Positions 1 to 8,983 of a stretch of DNA of 64,000 bases are shown in pieces. Every line of letters starts with the position of its first letter. Position 1 is the stretch's first letter. The stretch is from Candidatus Saccharimonadota bacterium. Its GTDB lineage: Bacteria; Patescibacteriota; Saccharimonadia; Saccharimonadales; Saccharimonadaceae. Made by a program: the position numbers and the translations under genes. The notes beneath the pieces are model-generated. The model had not been told where the DNA came from. It made no database searches and was given only the letters and a program-made list of their open reading frames with translations. The stretch spans positions 62,001 to 126,000 of the forward strand of contig CAJPQK010000002.1 in NCBI GenBank assembly GCA_905372835.1, in the 5' to 3' direction.

Positions 1-920
1 TCACCAGCCCTAAGATCTGACAAGCTGTCCGCGTGCTGCTCCAGTTGCATTGCCAGCAATTTCGAGCGTAAAATTTTCAACGCAGTTTCTTTGTTTTGAA
101 TCTGACTGCGCTCATTTTGAATCGCCACCACTATTCCCGTCGGTACGTGCGTGACACGAACTGCTGAGTCAGTCGTATTCACTCCCTGTCCACCCTTGCC
201 ACCACTGCGGTAAACGTCTATCTTCAAATCACTCGGATCAATATCCACTTCGTCTGGCGTATCAATTTTTGGCAGCACCTCAACCAGTGCAAAGCTAGTC
301 TGGCGCAAATTATCGGCATTAAACGGACTGAGGCGCACCAGCCGGTGCACACCATTTTCTGAGCGCAATTTACCATACGCAAACGGTCCCGATATTTCCA
401 ACACAACGGTTTTCAAACCGCCATCATCATTCGTAGACCGCTCCAAAACGTCAGTTTTCATGCCAGATCGTTCCGCCCACCGCAAATACATACGCTCCAG
501 CATCTGCGCAAAATCTTGGGCATCCAAGCCACCAACACCCGCCGAGATGCGAACCACCGCCTCGCGGCCATCATATTTCCCGCTAAACAATAGATCTGTC
601 TTGCGGGCCGAGAATTCCGTCTCCAGAGCATCTATTTGCTTGGTAAACTCGTCCAATAAGTCATCATCCCCCAATTCCATCAGCTCCAGCAAATCATCCA
701 ACTGAACACCCAACACCTGCCACGGTTGCACCGTTTGACGCAACGCAGCTGCCTTTTTGGCAACCGACTGAGCATGATCAGGATTATTCCAAATTTCGGG
801 CTGATTTAATTGCTCTTCCAATACCGCCAATTCTTCGGCAAGCGCATCAAATTGCAATGCTTGTTTAGCCTGCATGACGTCGCTGCGGAGGGATTGGATA
901 CGTTTTTTCAATGGCTGCAT
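1..920 (-). CDS. prfB: Peptide chain release factor 2 (partial, C-terminus cut by window edge)
   Basis: RF2 reads UGA and UAA stop codons and triggers peptide release. The minus-strand translation shows an N-terminal coiled coil, the RF2-type SPF tripeptide (in RLSPFNADN), and the catalytic GGQ loop (GGKGGQGVNTTDSAVR). The C-terminal end lies outside the window. Many bacteria make RF2 by a programmed +1 frameshift near codon 26; here the frame runs open from the start with no in-frame stop, so no frameshift is visible. Two starts are possible, ATG 929 and ATG 920. I chose 920 because an extended -10 (TGgTATAAT, hexamer 928-933) overlaps the first ATG and lies 7 nt before the second, which suggests a leaderless mRNA. 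It sits 20-30 nt after murD on the same strand. Identification is firm; the start is less so. Confidence 0.93.
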   Translation of the reverse strand, partial: MQPLKKRIQSLRSDVMQAKQALQFDALAEELAVLEEQLNQPEIWNNPDHAQSVAKKAAALRQTVQPWQVLGVQLDDLLELMELGDDDLLDEFTKQIDALETEFSARKTDLLFSGKYDGREAVVRISAGVGGLDAQDFAQMLERMYLRWAERSGMKTDVLERSTNDDGGLKTVVLEISGPFAYGKLRSENGVHRLVRLSPFNADNLRQTSFALVEVLPKIDTPDEVDIDPSDLKIDVYRSGGKGGQGVNTTDSAVRVTHVPTGIVVAIQNERSQIQNKETALKILRSKLLAMQLEQHADSLSDLRAG

Positions 921-927
921 AGAACTC

Positions 928-933
928 ATTATA
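928..933 (-). promoter_or_regulatory. -10 element of prfB (extended, leaderless type)
   Basis: The minus strand reads TGgTATAAT, a perfect extended -10, with 7 nt to the ATG at 920. No Shine-Dalgarno site precedes either candidate ATG. No recognisable -35 is found 17 nt upstream, as is usual for extended -10 promoters. Confidence 0.5.
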
Positions 934-949
934 CCATCAGATTCGTGTG

Positions 950-2209
950 TTATATGCCCGCCACCGCCTCAACAAAGGCTTCACCACGGGCTGTATAGTT
1001 TGCGTATTGGTCAAAGCTGGCGGCAGCTGGACTCAAAATTACAACATCTCCCGGTTGAGCGATATCCAAGGCACACTGCACCACTTCGGTCATCGGTATC
1101 ACGCCCTTTTGCACTATTGTCGCATCTGGTAGTCCAGCTTTTTGCAACGCTTTTGCAATATCATCAGCATTGCCACCACTGACAATCACTCCTCTTAGTG
1201 ACGACGAGTGCGCTAGTTCTTCGGCTAGTTCTGTATAGTCACCACCTTTGTCCGCCCCACCAAGGAGCATCACCTTTGGTTGCTGAAATGACCGCAATGC
1301 AGCCACTGCACTGCCTGGCGTTGTCGAGATGCTATCATCATAAAACTTCACTCCTCGTTTTTCTGCCACAAATTTGAGCCGATGTGGCAAGCCCGTAAAA
1401 CCGGCAAGCCCCTGACAAATTATTTCATCTGACAGCTCCGGCACCACCGTCTTAGCCACCAACACTGCCGCGCTAGCATTTTCCTGGTTGTGCGCGCCTG
1501 GCAATTTGAGAGCGTGTTGCATGTCCGGCGACAGATCAATTGGATACGACAACTGACGCGCCGGCGACTTGGCAGCGATCTGCTGGCTAAACTGATTATT
1601 CCTGTTATAAATGAGGACATCTTCGGCTGTCTGGAACGTGGTAATGTGCGACTTTGCATCAACATAATCAGCAAAATCATCGTGCCTGTCCAGATGATCT
1701 GGCTCAATCATCAAGACGACTGCAACGTGCGGAGATTTTTCCAAATCCCACAACTGAAAACTACTCAACTCATACACCACAATATCATCTGGTTGAATCT
1801 GCGGCAGCACATCCAGCGACGGCACTCCAATATTTCCAACAAGATGAACTGTTTTGCCGGCAGCACGCAATATACTGGTGATCAAACTACACGTTGTGCC
1901 CTTGCCCTTTGTGCCTGTTACGCCAATGATGGGTGCTGGACACTGTGCGAAAAACTCATTGGTCGCTGACCATATTTTGCCACTGGTCTTGATGCGACTT
2001 GGTGGCAATCCAGCCGTCCTCACTACCATGTCAACGTCATAAAACTGATTTGAGAACACTCCTGCACCAGTGTGAACATCAGCGCCTGCTGGCACATCAG
2101 ATAATTCCCGTTCATCCACTATCGTCAATTGTGCGTCTGGAAGCTTACGCTGAAAATACGCATAGCTCGACTTACCCTCTACATCATATCCTGCAATGAC
2201 AATGTTCAT
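950..2209 (-). CDS. murD: UDP-N-acetylmuramoylalanine--D-glutamate ligase
   Basis: A cytoplasmic Mur ligase that adds D-glutamate to UDP-MurNAc-L-Ala in peptidoglycan precursor synthesis. The 419-residue protein has the family order: an N-terminal Rossmann-like domain, the ATP-binding P-loop GVTGTKGKGTT (residues 96-106), ELSSFQ (147-152), DHLDRH (171-176), a lysine in the DAKSH context suited to carbamylation (about 186), and a C-terminal domain with LGGADKGGDY. A longer open frame extends upstream, but ATG 2209 is chosen because the preceding residues are unlike any MurD and overlap the M16 peptidase gene. The M16 stop codon ends 1 nt before this start, so the two are surely cotranscribed. 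It shows that the organism makes peptidoglycan. Confidence 0.95.
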   Translation of the reverse strand: MNIVIAGYDVEGKSSYAYFQRKLPDAQLTIVDERELSDVPAGADVHTGAGVFSNQFYDVDMVVRTAGLPPSRIKTSGKIWSATNEFFAQCPAPIIGVTGTKGKGTTCSLITSILRAAGKTVHLVGNIGVPSLDVLPQIQPDDIVVYELSSFQLWDLEKSPHVAVVLMIEPDHLDRHDDFADYVDAKSHITTFQTAEDVLIYNRNNQFSQQIAAKSPARQLSYPIDLSPDMQHALKLPGAHNQENASAAVLVAKTVVPELSDEIICQGLAGFTGLPHRLKFVAEKRGVKFYDDSISTTPGSAVAALRSFQQPKVMLLGGADKGGDYTELAEELAHSSSLRGVIVSGGNADDIAKALQKAGLPDATIVQKGVIPMTEVVQCALDIAQPGDVVILSPAAASFDQYANYTARGEAFVEAVAGI

Positions 2210-2210
2210 C

Positions 2211-3488
2211 TTAGAACAATGCTCCCAGCTTTTCTTGGATGCGTTCCAATAATTCTTTTTCTCCACAGCTCACTCCAGCCAATACCCAGGTGTTAGCCTG
2301 GAAAAATTCACGTGCTACTTGCACAATTTTTTCATCAGTGACCGCCAAAATCGCCGCTGGCACGCCAGTATAATCCTTCACAAAATCATCTGAGAAATAG
2401 CGACCGGTATAGAAATTACTGATCTGAGAAACGGTCTGCGCACCCATTTGATAACGCCCCAAAGAATAGGACTTGGCGCTTTCGATATCTTCAGCAGAAA
2501 TCTTGCCGTTTAGCACACGCTTCAGTTCACTGACAATGATATCAAACAGCTCTTCGGCCGTCTCCAAGTTGACCTGACCAGTGAAGTCCCACGCTGAATC
2601 ATAGAACCCAACAGAAGTGTCGCTAAAAATACTATACGCCAACCCCCGCTTGCGAGCTGCCCCAAAGATGCGAGAGTTGAATGTACCAGTCAAAATGTGG
2701 TTCAAACAGCCCATGGCATCAGCCTCAGAATTACTAATTTCACGAGGCACAATCATCGACCAACCAAATGTCAGGTTGGAAGCTTCTTTACGCCTAATCA
2801 ACAGAGGTCCGGCGCTGTGTAGATTGTCCTTAGGAATCTCAAAGCGTTCGCCTTCTTCCAATTGCCAGGCTTCCAACACTTCCTTGATGCGTGACTTGCG
2901 CCCCGTCATCTTACCAGCGATCACAAAGCGCATATTCTTCAAAGTGTGCGTTCGACGGTGGTGTTCTTTGATATCTTTCAAAGTTACGTTGGCAATCGTC
3001 TTCAGGCGCTGATTGTACGTCAAAATGTCTTCACCTAACGCCTGCTGCACCCGTGGCCACATCACGCGGTTGTGATTGTTCAGATAGCCTGTCAGCTCAG
3101 AGCGCACATTACCTTTTTCAGCTTCCAATTCTTCGGCATTAAAACGCGGTACCGTGATAGCCAGCCTCTGCAGTTCCAACACCCTGTCCCATTCAAAATC
3201 AGCACAAAATGCTTCATAGCCCATGGAATACTCTGTTGTATAGGCGTTATAATACGCGCCGTTTTTGACAAATTCTTGGTCATACAGTGCCTGCGAACGG
3301 AATTTTTCATTAGCACCAAATGACATATGCTCCATAATGTGCGCCGTCTCGTAGATGTCTTTGTCGCGCACGTAACGGCTGCCCGCCCGAAAATGAAACT
3401 GAAAGCTCATTACTGTAGCATCTGGCACGTCTATCAACAGCCCCCGAGCACCGTTCTTTAGTCGTACTTCTTCAACTGTGTGCTTCAT
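2211..3488 (-). CDS. M16 family zinc metallopeptidase
   Basis: A 425-residue member of the pitrilysin/processing-peptidase family M16, which cleaves peptides inside a two-domain chamber. The inverted zinc motif HxxEH is present as HIMEH (residues 50-54), with acidic candidates for the third ligand about 75-80 residues later (ELEAEKGNVRSE). The C-terminal half keeps the Arg-Tyr substrate pair in RKRGLAYS, so both halves of a single-chain enzyme seem intact. No signal peptide is seen, so it probably acts in the cytoplasm. It lies between secA (3-nt gap) and murD (1-nt gap) on the same strand. The substrate cannot be told from sequence; peptide turnover is a guess. Confidence 0.88.
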   Translation of the reverse strand: MKHTVEEVRLKNGARGLLIDVPDATVMSFQFHFRAGSRYVRDKDIYETAHIMEHMSFGANEKFRSQALYDQEFVKNGAYYNAYTTEYSMGYEAFCADFEWDRVLELQRLAITVPRFNAEELEAEKGNVRSELTGYLNNHNRVMWPRVQQALGEDILTYNQRLKTIANVTLKDIKEHHRRTHTLKNMRFVIAGKMTGRKSRIKEVLEAWQLEEGERFEIPKDNLHSAGPLLIRRKEASNLTFGWSMIVPREISNSEADAMGCLNHILTGTFNSRIFGAARKRGLAYSIFSDTSVGFYDSAWDFTGQVNLETAEELFDIIVSELKRVLNGKISAEDIESAKSYSLGRYQMGAQTVSQISNFYTGRYFSDDFVKDYTGVPAAILAVTDEKIVQVAREFFQANTWVLAGVSCGEKELLERIQEKLGALF

Positions 3489-3491
3489 GGA

Positions 3492-6122
3492 TTATTTCCG
3501 ATTCTTTTTGCGGTTTTGGCGCTGTGCCTTTTTCTTCTTGCGCGCTGCGTTTTTGGCACGATTTGACTCAGAAGCAGTCTTTGCCTTTTTGACTGAGAAA
3601 TCATCATCACGGTTCTTTTCGCCAGATGTTATCTCGTTAACGCCCTTCTCGACAGCAGTTTCAGCGAGTCGAGTCAGCTCAGTGTCATACTCATCATCCT
3701 GTGATTGTTGCACTGTGGCGTCAGCCTTACGCACACGGAAGATGGTACTCAAGACTTCGTCTCGCAAATTGTTCTGCAAACTCGTGAACAATTTTTGTGA
3801 CTCCGACCGATACTCAACCAGTGGATCACGCTGACCAACACTGCGCCAGTGGATTCCTTCACGCAGGTGTTGCATATTTTCCAGGTGCTGCATCCACAAG
3901 GTATCGAGCACCGCCATGTACACTTCTCGCTCGACACCACGCAAGTTCTCGTCACCAATTTCTTCCTCTTTCGCTGCGTATGCTTCACGCGCCAGTTTCA
4001 TCACCTTTTGGATGCGAGTTTTATCTTTCTTCTCTGAGCCAGCCTTTGCCAGAGCTCCTTCATCAACTGGGATAACTGCAGCAAATTCTTTCACAAAATT
4101 AGGATTATTCTTGAGCGGCAGCTGTGTTGAATCGTTCACTTTTTCTTTGAGCAAGCGTTCAATTTCTGGCTTAATGTTGTCGCCTTCCAAAATCTTGCGG
4201 CGCATAACATACACCACGCGGCGGTGACGGTTGATAACGTTGTCGTACTGAACAACATTTTTGCGCGTATCAAAGTTGTAGCCTTCGACACGCTTCTGCG
4301 CTGCTTCCAACGTCTTGGACACGGCGCGATTTTGAATTGGCGTTTCTTCATCGACGCCCAGCTGGTCCATCAATGCAGCGATGCGCTCGCCTTGGAAAAT
4401 TCGCATCAAATCATCCTCGGTCGACACATAGAACTGCGTCTCACCCGGGTCGCCCTGACGACCGCCACGACCGCGCAGCTGATTGTCAATGCGTCGTGAC
4501 TCGTGCCGTTCTGAACCGATCACCACCAGGCCGCCCAATTCCTTGACGCCCTTGCCAAGCTTAATGTCGGTACCACGTCCGGCAATGTTTGTCGCTAGGG
4601 TAATCGCGCCCTTCTCACCAGCCTTCTCAATGATGGCCGCCTCACGCTCATTATTCTTAGCGTTCAAAATCTCAAACTTAATGCCTTCTTTTTCCAGATA
4701 TTTAGCAATCTGCTCGTTCTTGGCAATCGAGCCAGAACCAACCAACACTGGCCGGCCTTGCTTGTGATAATCCTTGATAGCTTCGGCGACTGCCTTCAGC
4801 TTACCTTTTTCGGTCTTGAAAATCAGGTCTTCTTTGTCGTCGCGAATCACTGGCTTATTCGGTGGAATCTGGATAACGTCCAGTGAATAAATTTGTTGAA
4901 ACTCTTCCGCCTCGGTGAATGCCGTACCAGTCATACCGGAAAGTTTATTGTACAAACGGAAATAGTTCTGGAACGAAATGGTCGCCAACGTCATGCTTTC
5001 TTCCAGCACCGGCACACCTTCTTTGGCCTCAATTGCCTGGTGCAAGCCTTCGTTGTAGCGGCGTCCCTGCATCAAACGGCCAGTGTGCTCATCGACGATG
5101 ATCACTTCGCCGTCATTGGTCACCACATAGTCTTTGTCGCGCTTGAACAAGGTTTGTGCTCGCAGAGCCTGATCCATGTGATACACACTGCGCACGTGGT
5201 CTGGTGTGTACAAATTTTTTATACCCAACAGTTTTTGGACTTTCTCCACACCCTCGTCGGTCAGGGCTACGCTGCGGCGCTTTTCGTCCAAAACATAGTC
5301 ATCTGGCACTAATTTACTGGCAACTTTAGCGAAGGTGTAGTAATTGTCTGGGTTCTCCGCTGCTGGTGCCGAGATGATCAGTGGCGTACGCGCTTCGTCG
5401 ATCAAAATTGAGTCCACCTCGTCAACGATGGCAAAGTTCAGCTCGCGCTGCCTGAGCAAATCCATGTCATTCACCATGTTGTCACGTAGATAGTCAAAAC
5501 CAAACTCGTTGTTGGTGCCATAGGTAATGTCCGCCGCATAGGCCTCTTTACGCGTAACCGGGCGGAGCTTACGCATGCGTGGATCGTCATGATGCTCATT
5601 ATCATAATTTTTATCATAGACAAACGACGCTTCGTTAATGATCACACCAGTCGTCAAGCCCAAAAAGTCATATACCTGGCCCATCCAGCCAGCGTCACGC
5701 TGTGCCAAGTAGTCGTTAACGGTCACCACGTGAACACCCTTGCCTTCCAGCGCGTTCAGATAGGTCGGCAGCGTCGCCACCAAGGTTTTACCTTCACCAG
5801 TCTTCATCTCAGCTACATTGCCTTCGTGAAGCGCCATACCACCGATCAACTGAACGTCATATGGACGCTCACCGATGACGCGCTTGGCCGCCTCGCGCGC
5901 CACTGCAAAGGCATCTGGCAAAATTGTATCCAGCGTTACATTCTTCTTCGTCAGCCGTTTTTTCAGCGCTTCTGTCTGCGCCTGCAATTCCTCATCTGAC
6001 AGTTTTTCATACTTTTCAGACAAACCGTTAATTACTGCAACACGCTTTTCCAGCCGCTTCAAAATCTTCTTCTGCGGATCACCAAAAACTTTACTCAGCG
6101 CTTTTTGTTGTGTCATTGCCAT
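3492..6122 (-). CDS. secA: Protein translocase ATPase SecA
   Basis: The motor that drives unfolded preproteins through SecYEG. The 876-residue protein has Walker A MKTGEGKT (106-113), a DEVDSILIDEART DEAD-like Walker B at about 215, the second helicase-like domain with ATNIAGRGTDI and the QLRGRGGRQGDPG arginine-finger region, and a helical scaffold. The C-terminal zinc-binding segment (CxC...CH) of many SecA proteins is absent; the last 25 or so residues are almost all Lys, Arg, Asn and Gln. The start is ATG 6122 (MAMTQQ; ATG 6116 is possible), preceded by GAGGGAG about 12 nt upstream and a TACAAT box near 6170. It heads the secA-M16-murD-prfB run. Confidence 0.97.
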   Translation of the reverse strand: MAMTQQKALSKVFGDPQKKILKRLEKRVAVINGLSEKYEKLSDEELQAQTEALKKRLTKKNVTLDTILPDAFAVAREAAKRVIGERPYDVQLIGGMALHEGNVAEMKTGEGKTLVATLPTYLNALEGKGVHVVTVNDYLAQRDAGWMGQVYDFLGLTTGVIINEASFVYDKNYDNEHHDDPRMRKLRPVTRKEAYAADITYGTNNEFGFDYLRDNMVNDMDLLRQRELNFAIVDEVDSILIDEARTPLIISAPAAENPDNYYTFAKVASKLVPDDYVLDEKRRSVALTDEGVEKVQKLLGIKNLYTPDHVRSVYHMDQALRAQTLFKRDKDYVVTNDGEVIIVDEHTGRLMQGRRYNEGLHQAIEAKEGVPVLEESMTLATISFQNYFRLYNKLSGMTGTAFTEAEEFQQIYSLDVIQIPPNKPVIRDDKEDLIFKTEKGKLKAVAEAIKDYHKQGRPVLVGSGSIAKNEQIAKYLEKEGIKFEILNAKNNEREAAIIEKAGEKGAITLATNIAGRGTDIKLGKGVKELGGLVVIGSERHESRRIDNQLRGRGGRQGDPGETQFYVSTEDDLMRIFQGERIAALMDQLGVDEETPIQNRAVSKTLEAAQKRVEGYNFDTRKNVVQYDNVINRHRRVVYVMRRKILEGDNIKPEIERLLKEKVNDSTQLPLKNNPNFVKEFAAVIPVDEGALAKAGSEKKDKTRIQKVMKLAREAYAAKEEEIGDENLRGVEREVYMAVLDTLWMQHLENMQHLREGIHWRSVGQRDPLVEYRSESQKLFTSLQNNLRDEVLSTIFRVRKADATVQQSQDDEYDTELTRLAETAVEKGVNEITSGEKNRDDDFSVKKAKTASESNRAKNAARKKKKAQRQNRKKNRK

Positions 6123-6262
6123 AACCTTAAAACTCCCTCGCTTTCGGACATTTTCAAAACTCTTTCTATTGTAACCTTTTTTGACCTAAAATTAAAGAGT
6201 GTTTTAAGATACAAAGCCCATCACTCATTGATTGTGATAAATCACATATAATAAATATAGCT
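6123..6262. other. Intergenic region between secA and the downstream paralog gene A1
   Basis: This 140-bp region is the secA leader (TACAAT near 6167-6172 on the minus strand) plus an AT-rich stretch. It holds a 14-bp palindrome, TGTGATAAATCACA (6233-6246), directly followed on the plus strand by TATAAT (6247-6252). It has no hairpin with a GC-rich stem, so I see no strong terminator for the 6263-7174 gene. Confidence 0.5.
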
Positions 6263-7174
6263 TTATCCAATAGGAGGACACAGCCTTACATTATTTGGAC
6301 TACTATCCGCGTAGACGCAACAATAATTGATACTTATACTGCTTATAGAATCATCCCAAAAAGCGGTCAACACATCTGCCTCATTATATCTACTAGATAC
6401 TGCCGACCGTATGTTACTACTCTTACGATCTAGTGGGGGTATCCCCTGGCAAATGCGATGCATTTGATAAGTGACATAACTTACAACTGGAACTGTCATT
6501 TTTTCCTCTAGTGCCGACCGAGTACACCGAGGGTTGTCACGCCATGTAGCATCATTGTTCGGCAGCAAAAAAGCCGTCCACCTGTGCTCATCATCCATAG
6601 TTGCTAGCCGCCAGTTTTGCGCAGTACTTGCCATGGCTTGATCCCAATCAACTGCAAATATCCGTAGGAGTAATCCGTCACTTCTAGCACTATTGCTTTT
6701 CTCTGCCAAACGAAGGGGGTTATTCGGCACGGTCTCGTCTCGCGCAACCGCAGATATGAGCTGACGCACTGAATCCAACGGCAATGTCAGTGGCGCCACA
6801 ACCAAGTCATACTCTGGCAATGTTTCTTTCAACTCCGCCAGATGCCTAAAATCAATACCGCCCTGTGCCAACTCAGCTGGCGTCGGCATATCGATACCCG
6901 CTCCGGCAAAAATCGTTTTATAATCTTCAAGATCTCGTTTAAACAACTCTCTGATCTCCGAGTTGGTAATTCCATTCAGTCCATCAAATCCCGCCGCTCC
7001 CCGCTCCCTAGCTGTAGCAACAGCAGCGTCTAGCGTATGAAGTGAAACTGTCCCGAGTGACTGATAGGTCGCACTGCTCCCAAAAGGCCAAGATTCACGC
7101 TTTTCCTGAGCGCGTTCCCACGCAGCCTCAGCAGCAGTGCGACTATTTGGCGACAGAAGATTGGGGTTAGCCAT
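6263..7174 (-). CDS. Unknown protein A1 of the MoxR-vWA island, C-type-lectin/FGE-like C-terminus
   Basis: 303 residues; I do not recognise the family. It is a clear paralog of the protein at 10926-11906: shared blocks include NPN(L/I)LS at the N-terminus, LDxAV...G.AGFDGL..I.N.E at residues 48-75, TPxxL..G(I/V)(N/D)FR(H/Y)LAE around 100-115, and D(E/K)T(V/I)..NPL. The C-terminal part (PPLD..SSN.RSAVSSR....W.DS, then NNVRLCPPIG) resembles the closing strands of C-type-lectin/FGE-like domains, in which a W...(V/N).R.P(I/V)G ending is typical; this is inference from pattern only. Several Cys and Tyr residues lie near the end. No signal peptide or membrane segment is seen. It follows the MoxR ATPase gene by 8 nt with an AGGAT Shine-Dalgarno, so the two should be made together. 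Confidence 0.6.
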   Translation of the reverse strand: MANPNLLSPNSRTAAEAAWERAQEKRESWPFGSSATYQSLGTVSLHTLDAAVATARERGAAGFDGLNGITNSEIRELFKRDLEDYKTIFAGAGIDMPTPAELAQGGIDFRHLAELKETLPEYDLVVAPLTLPLDSVRQLISAVARDETVPNNPLRLAEKSNSARSDGLLLRIFAVDWDQAMASTAQNWRLATMDDEHRWTAFLLPNNDATWRDNPRCTRSALEEKMTVPVVSYVTYQMHRICQGIPPLDRKSSNIRSAVSSRYNEADVLTAFWDDSISSISINYCCVYADSSPNNVRLCPPIG

Positions 7175-7182
7175 GAAATATC

Positions 7183-8916
7183 CTATATCCTTTCATCGCC
7201 GAGCATTTCCTCCGGCAGCAAATCATGATACTCAAGGATATGATGCATCACCTGGCGGTCATTTGGGTTTTTGATGCCATCCAAAAATGTTTGACAAGCT
7301 CGCTTCAGCGACACTGTCCCGTAACTGCCAGTAACCTTATGTAGTATATCCACCATGGTGCGTGGCGCTAGTACTGTTTCCTCCAGCCCAGGACGATTGT
7401 CTACCATTTTTTCTGTATCGATGAACTGATTATAACCTTCACCATTGATGCCACTAAATATCTGCTGACTCAACCGAGCTGCTCTCACAAAGTTCTCAAA
7501 TTCTCCTTCGTCAATGTCTGGCGGCAACTCACCTCGCTGCGTTGCCACAGTCGCCATGGCCAGCTGAGCATTCTCACGCGGATATTCGTCATAGCCCTTG
7601 TCGTAGTCAGGGTAACGCACGCGATTGATATTTGCGCCAAAACGGTTTTGGAACTCAACGCTCAAATCATCCACGCCCTTGTAGCGTTTTGACTTTTCAT
7701 TCGCCGTGGCGATGATACAAAAGCCCGGTTGAACCTCAACAACCTTCCCAGAATCTTCCTGAACAGTAAATCTATCACCTGGGCGCAACTGCATAATTTT
7801 GTTCAAGCGTTTCAACAGCTCTGGCGGCATGGCGTTAATTTCGTCAAGGATGAGCGGCGTACCCTGTTCCATGGCCCGAATAATCGGTCCTGGTACAAAC
7901 TCGCTGACACTCGCCCCATTTTCCTCGCGTAGCTCTTGCTTACCCATCAACTGATAACTATTGACGTCACCATATGCACTGATAAACTCTGGATTAACGC
8001 CAAAATACGTTTGCACCATGTACTCTGCCATGGCAGTTTTGGCACCGCCCGTCTCACCGACGAACAACGTCGGCTCACCCCGCGTTATGGCTGGTAACGT
8101 CTCATCAATGATCGTTTGCATCTGTTCGGTCATCAACAGGCCACCGTCTAGTTGTCGCTTCCATTCGCGAACTTGCAAACGAGTTATTTCTTCTAAAAGT
8201 TTTTCTTTACTACTGTTAGCTGGGATGTCAATATTATCATCAACCTCAGACAACTGCTTTTGCCATGCGGTTATTTTCCGCCTTTCGCCTGCCGTCAAAG
8301 GACGCCCCATTTTTACTGCCTTAGCACGCAAACTTGCCATCCGCCCACTGATTTCATCTTTTCTGTCCTGAGCACGCAAGAACTCAGCCGCCGCCCGAGT
8401 TGCCGCCATCTGTTCGCCGCGGTACTCCTCGTCAAACCGCTCCATCAGTCCGGTATCATTGCGTAGCTCATGTAATTTCGCATGGTACATGTACCAATCT
8501 TCCAGATTGTCAGCCACATCAGGATGCTCGTTTTTAAAATCCTCCCAACGCCGCAACTCCTCTTCGCTTGTATCGCGCGGCATCTGCCCTTCCCAGTCAG
8601 GTTCAGCCAAGCCCAGCAAAAAGTTCTCGCTAATCTTGCTCACTGCTATATCCGGCTCTTCTGGATGGTCTTTACGCCTCGACACATTGATGCGTTCAAC
8701 GTGCGGCGCCGCCAGTTGCTCCAAGAGTTGTCGGTCTCCCATGGCCGCTGTCCGCCAGTCAGATCTGACTGCCTGCATACTTTCCCGCAGACCAGTCATT
8801 AACTCCACAACACCCTCCACTGTTCGATCAGCCGCGTCTGGAGCATAATACGTCTCTAAAACAGAAGGTTCAAAATGTAGTTCAGTGGGGGTAGGTTTCG
8901 TTTCAGCTGTATGCAT
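7183..8916 (-). CDS. MoxR-type AAA+ ATPase
   Basis: 577 residues. An N-terminal helical region of about 250 residues with charged, coiled-coil-like stretches precedes a dynein-like/MoxR AAA+ module: Walker A GETGGAKT (287-294, with Ala where Gly is usual), Walker B LILDEI (355-360), sensor 1 ATAN (about 403-406), and an Arg-containing FQNRFG (box VII-like) segment. MoxR ATPases act as chaperones that remodel partner complexes and are typically paired with vWA proteins, as here: the vWA gene begins 67 bp away on the opposite strand. The start is ATG 8916; a TTTACA-18-TATAAT promoter on the minus strand lies about 30 nt upstream and no Shine-Dalgarno is evident. The likely role is to remodel a target together with the vWA protein; the target is unknown. 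Confidence 0.85.
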   Translation of the reverse strand: MHTAETKPTPTELHFEPSVLETYYAPDAADRTVEGVVELMTGLRESMQAVRSDWRTAAMGDRQLLEQLAAPHVERINVSRRKDHPEEPDIAVSKISENFLLGLAEPDWEGQMPRDTSEEELRRWEDFKNEHPDVADNLEDWYMYHAKLHELRNDTGLMERFDEEYRGEQMAATRAAAEFLRAQDRKDEISGRMASLRAKAVKMGRPLTAGERRKITAWQKQLSEVDDNIDIPANSSKEKLLEEITRLQVREWKRQLDGGLLMTEQMQTIIDETLPAITRGEPTLFVGETGGAKTAMAEYMVQTYFGVNPEFISAYGDVNSYQLMGKQELREENGASVSEFVPGPIIRAMEQGTPLILDEINAMPPELLKRLNKIMQLRPGDRFTVQEDSGKVVEVQPGFCIIATANEKSKRYKGVDDLSVEFQNRFGANINRVRYPDYDKGYDEYPRENAQLAMATVATQRGELPPDIDEGEFENFVRAARLSQQIFSGINGEGYNQFIDTEKMVDNRPGLEETVLAPRTMVDILHKVTGSYGTVSLKRACQTFLDGIKNPNDRQVMHHILEYHDLLPEEMLGDERI

Positions 8917-8983
8917 GAGTGTGTTAGTGTTTTATAATATCTGGCTCGTATTATATACTATAAGCATAAGGTTTGTAAAGAAA
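8917..8983. promoter_or_regulatory. Divergent promoter region of the MoxR and vWA operons
   Basis: The 67 bp between the two start codons hold -10-like hexamers for both directions: on the minus strand TATAAT with TTTACA 18 bp upstream (upstream element lies at the vWA side), and on the plus strand TATAAT near 8930 and TATACT near 8955. The closeness means the two operons could be switched together. Confidence 0.5.

Noticed and set aside
860..929. Programmed frameshift in prfB
   Set aside because: The frame from ATG 929/920 into the RF2 body is continuous; there is no early in-frame UGA with a slippery site.
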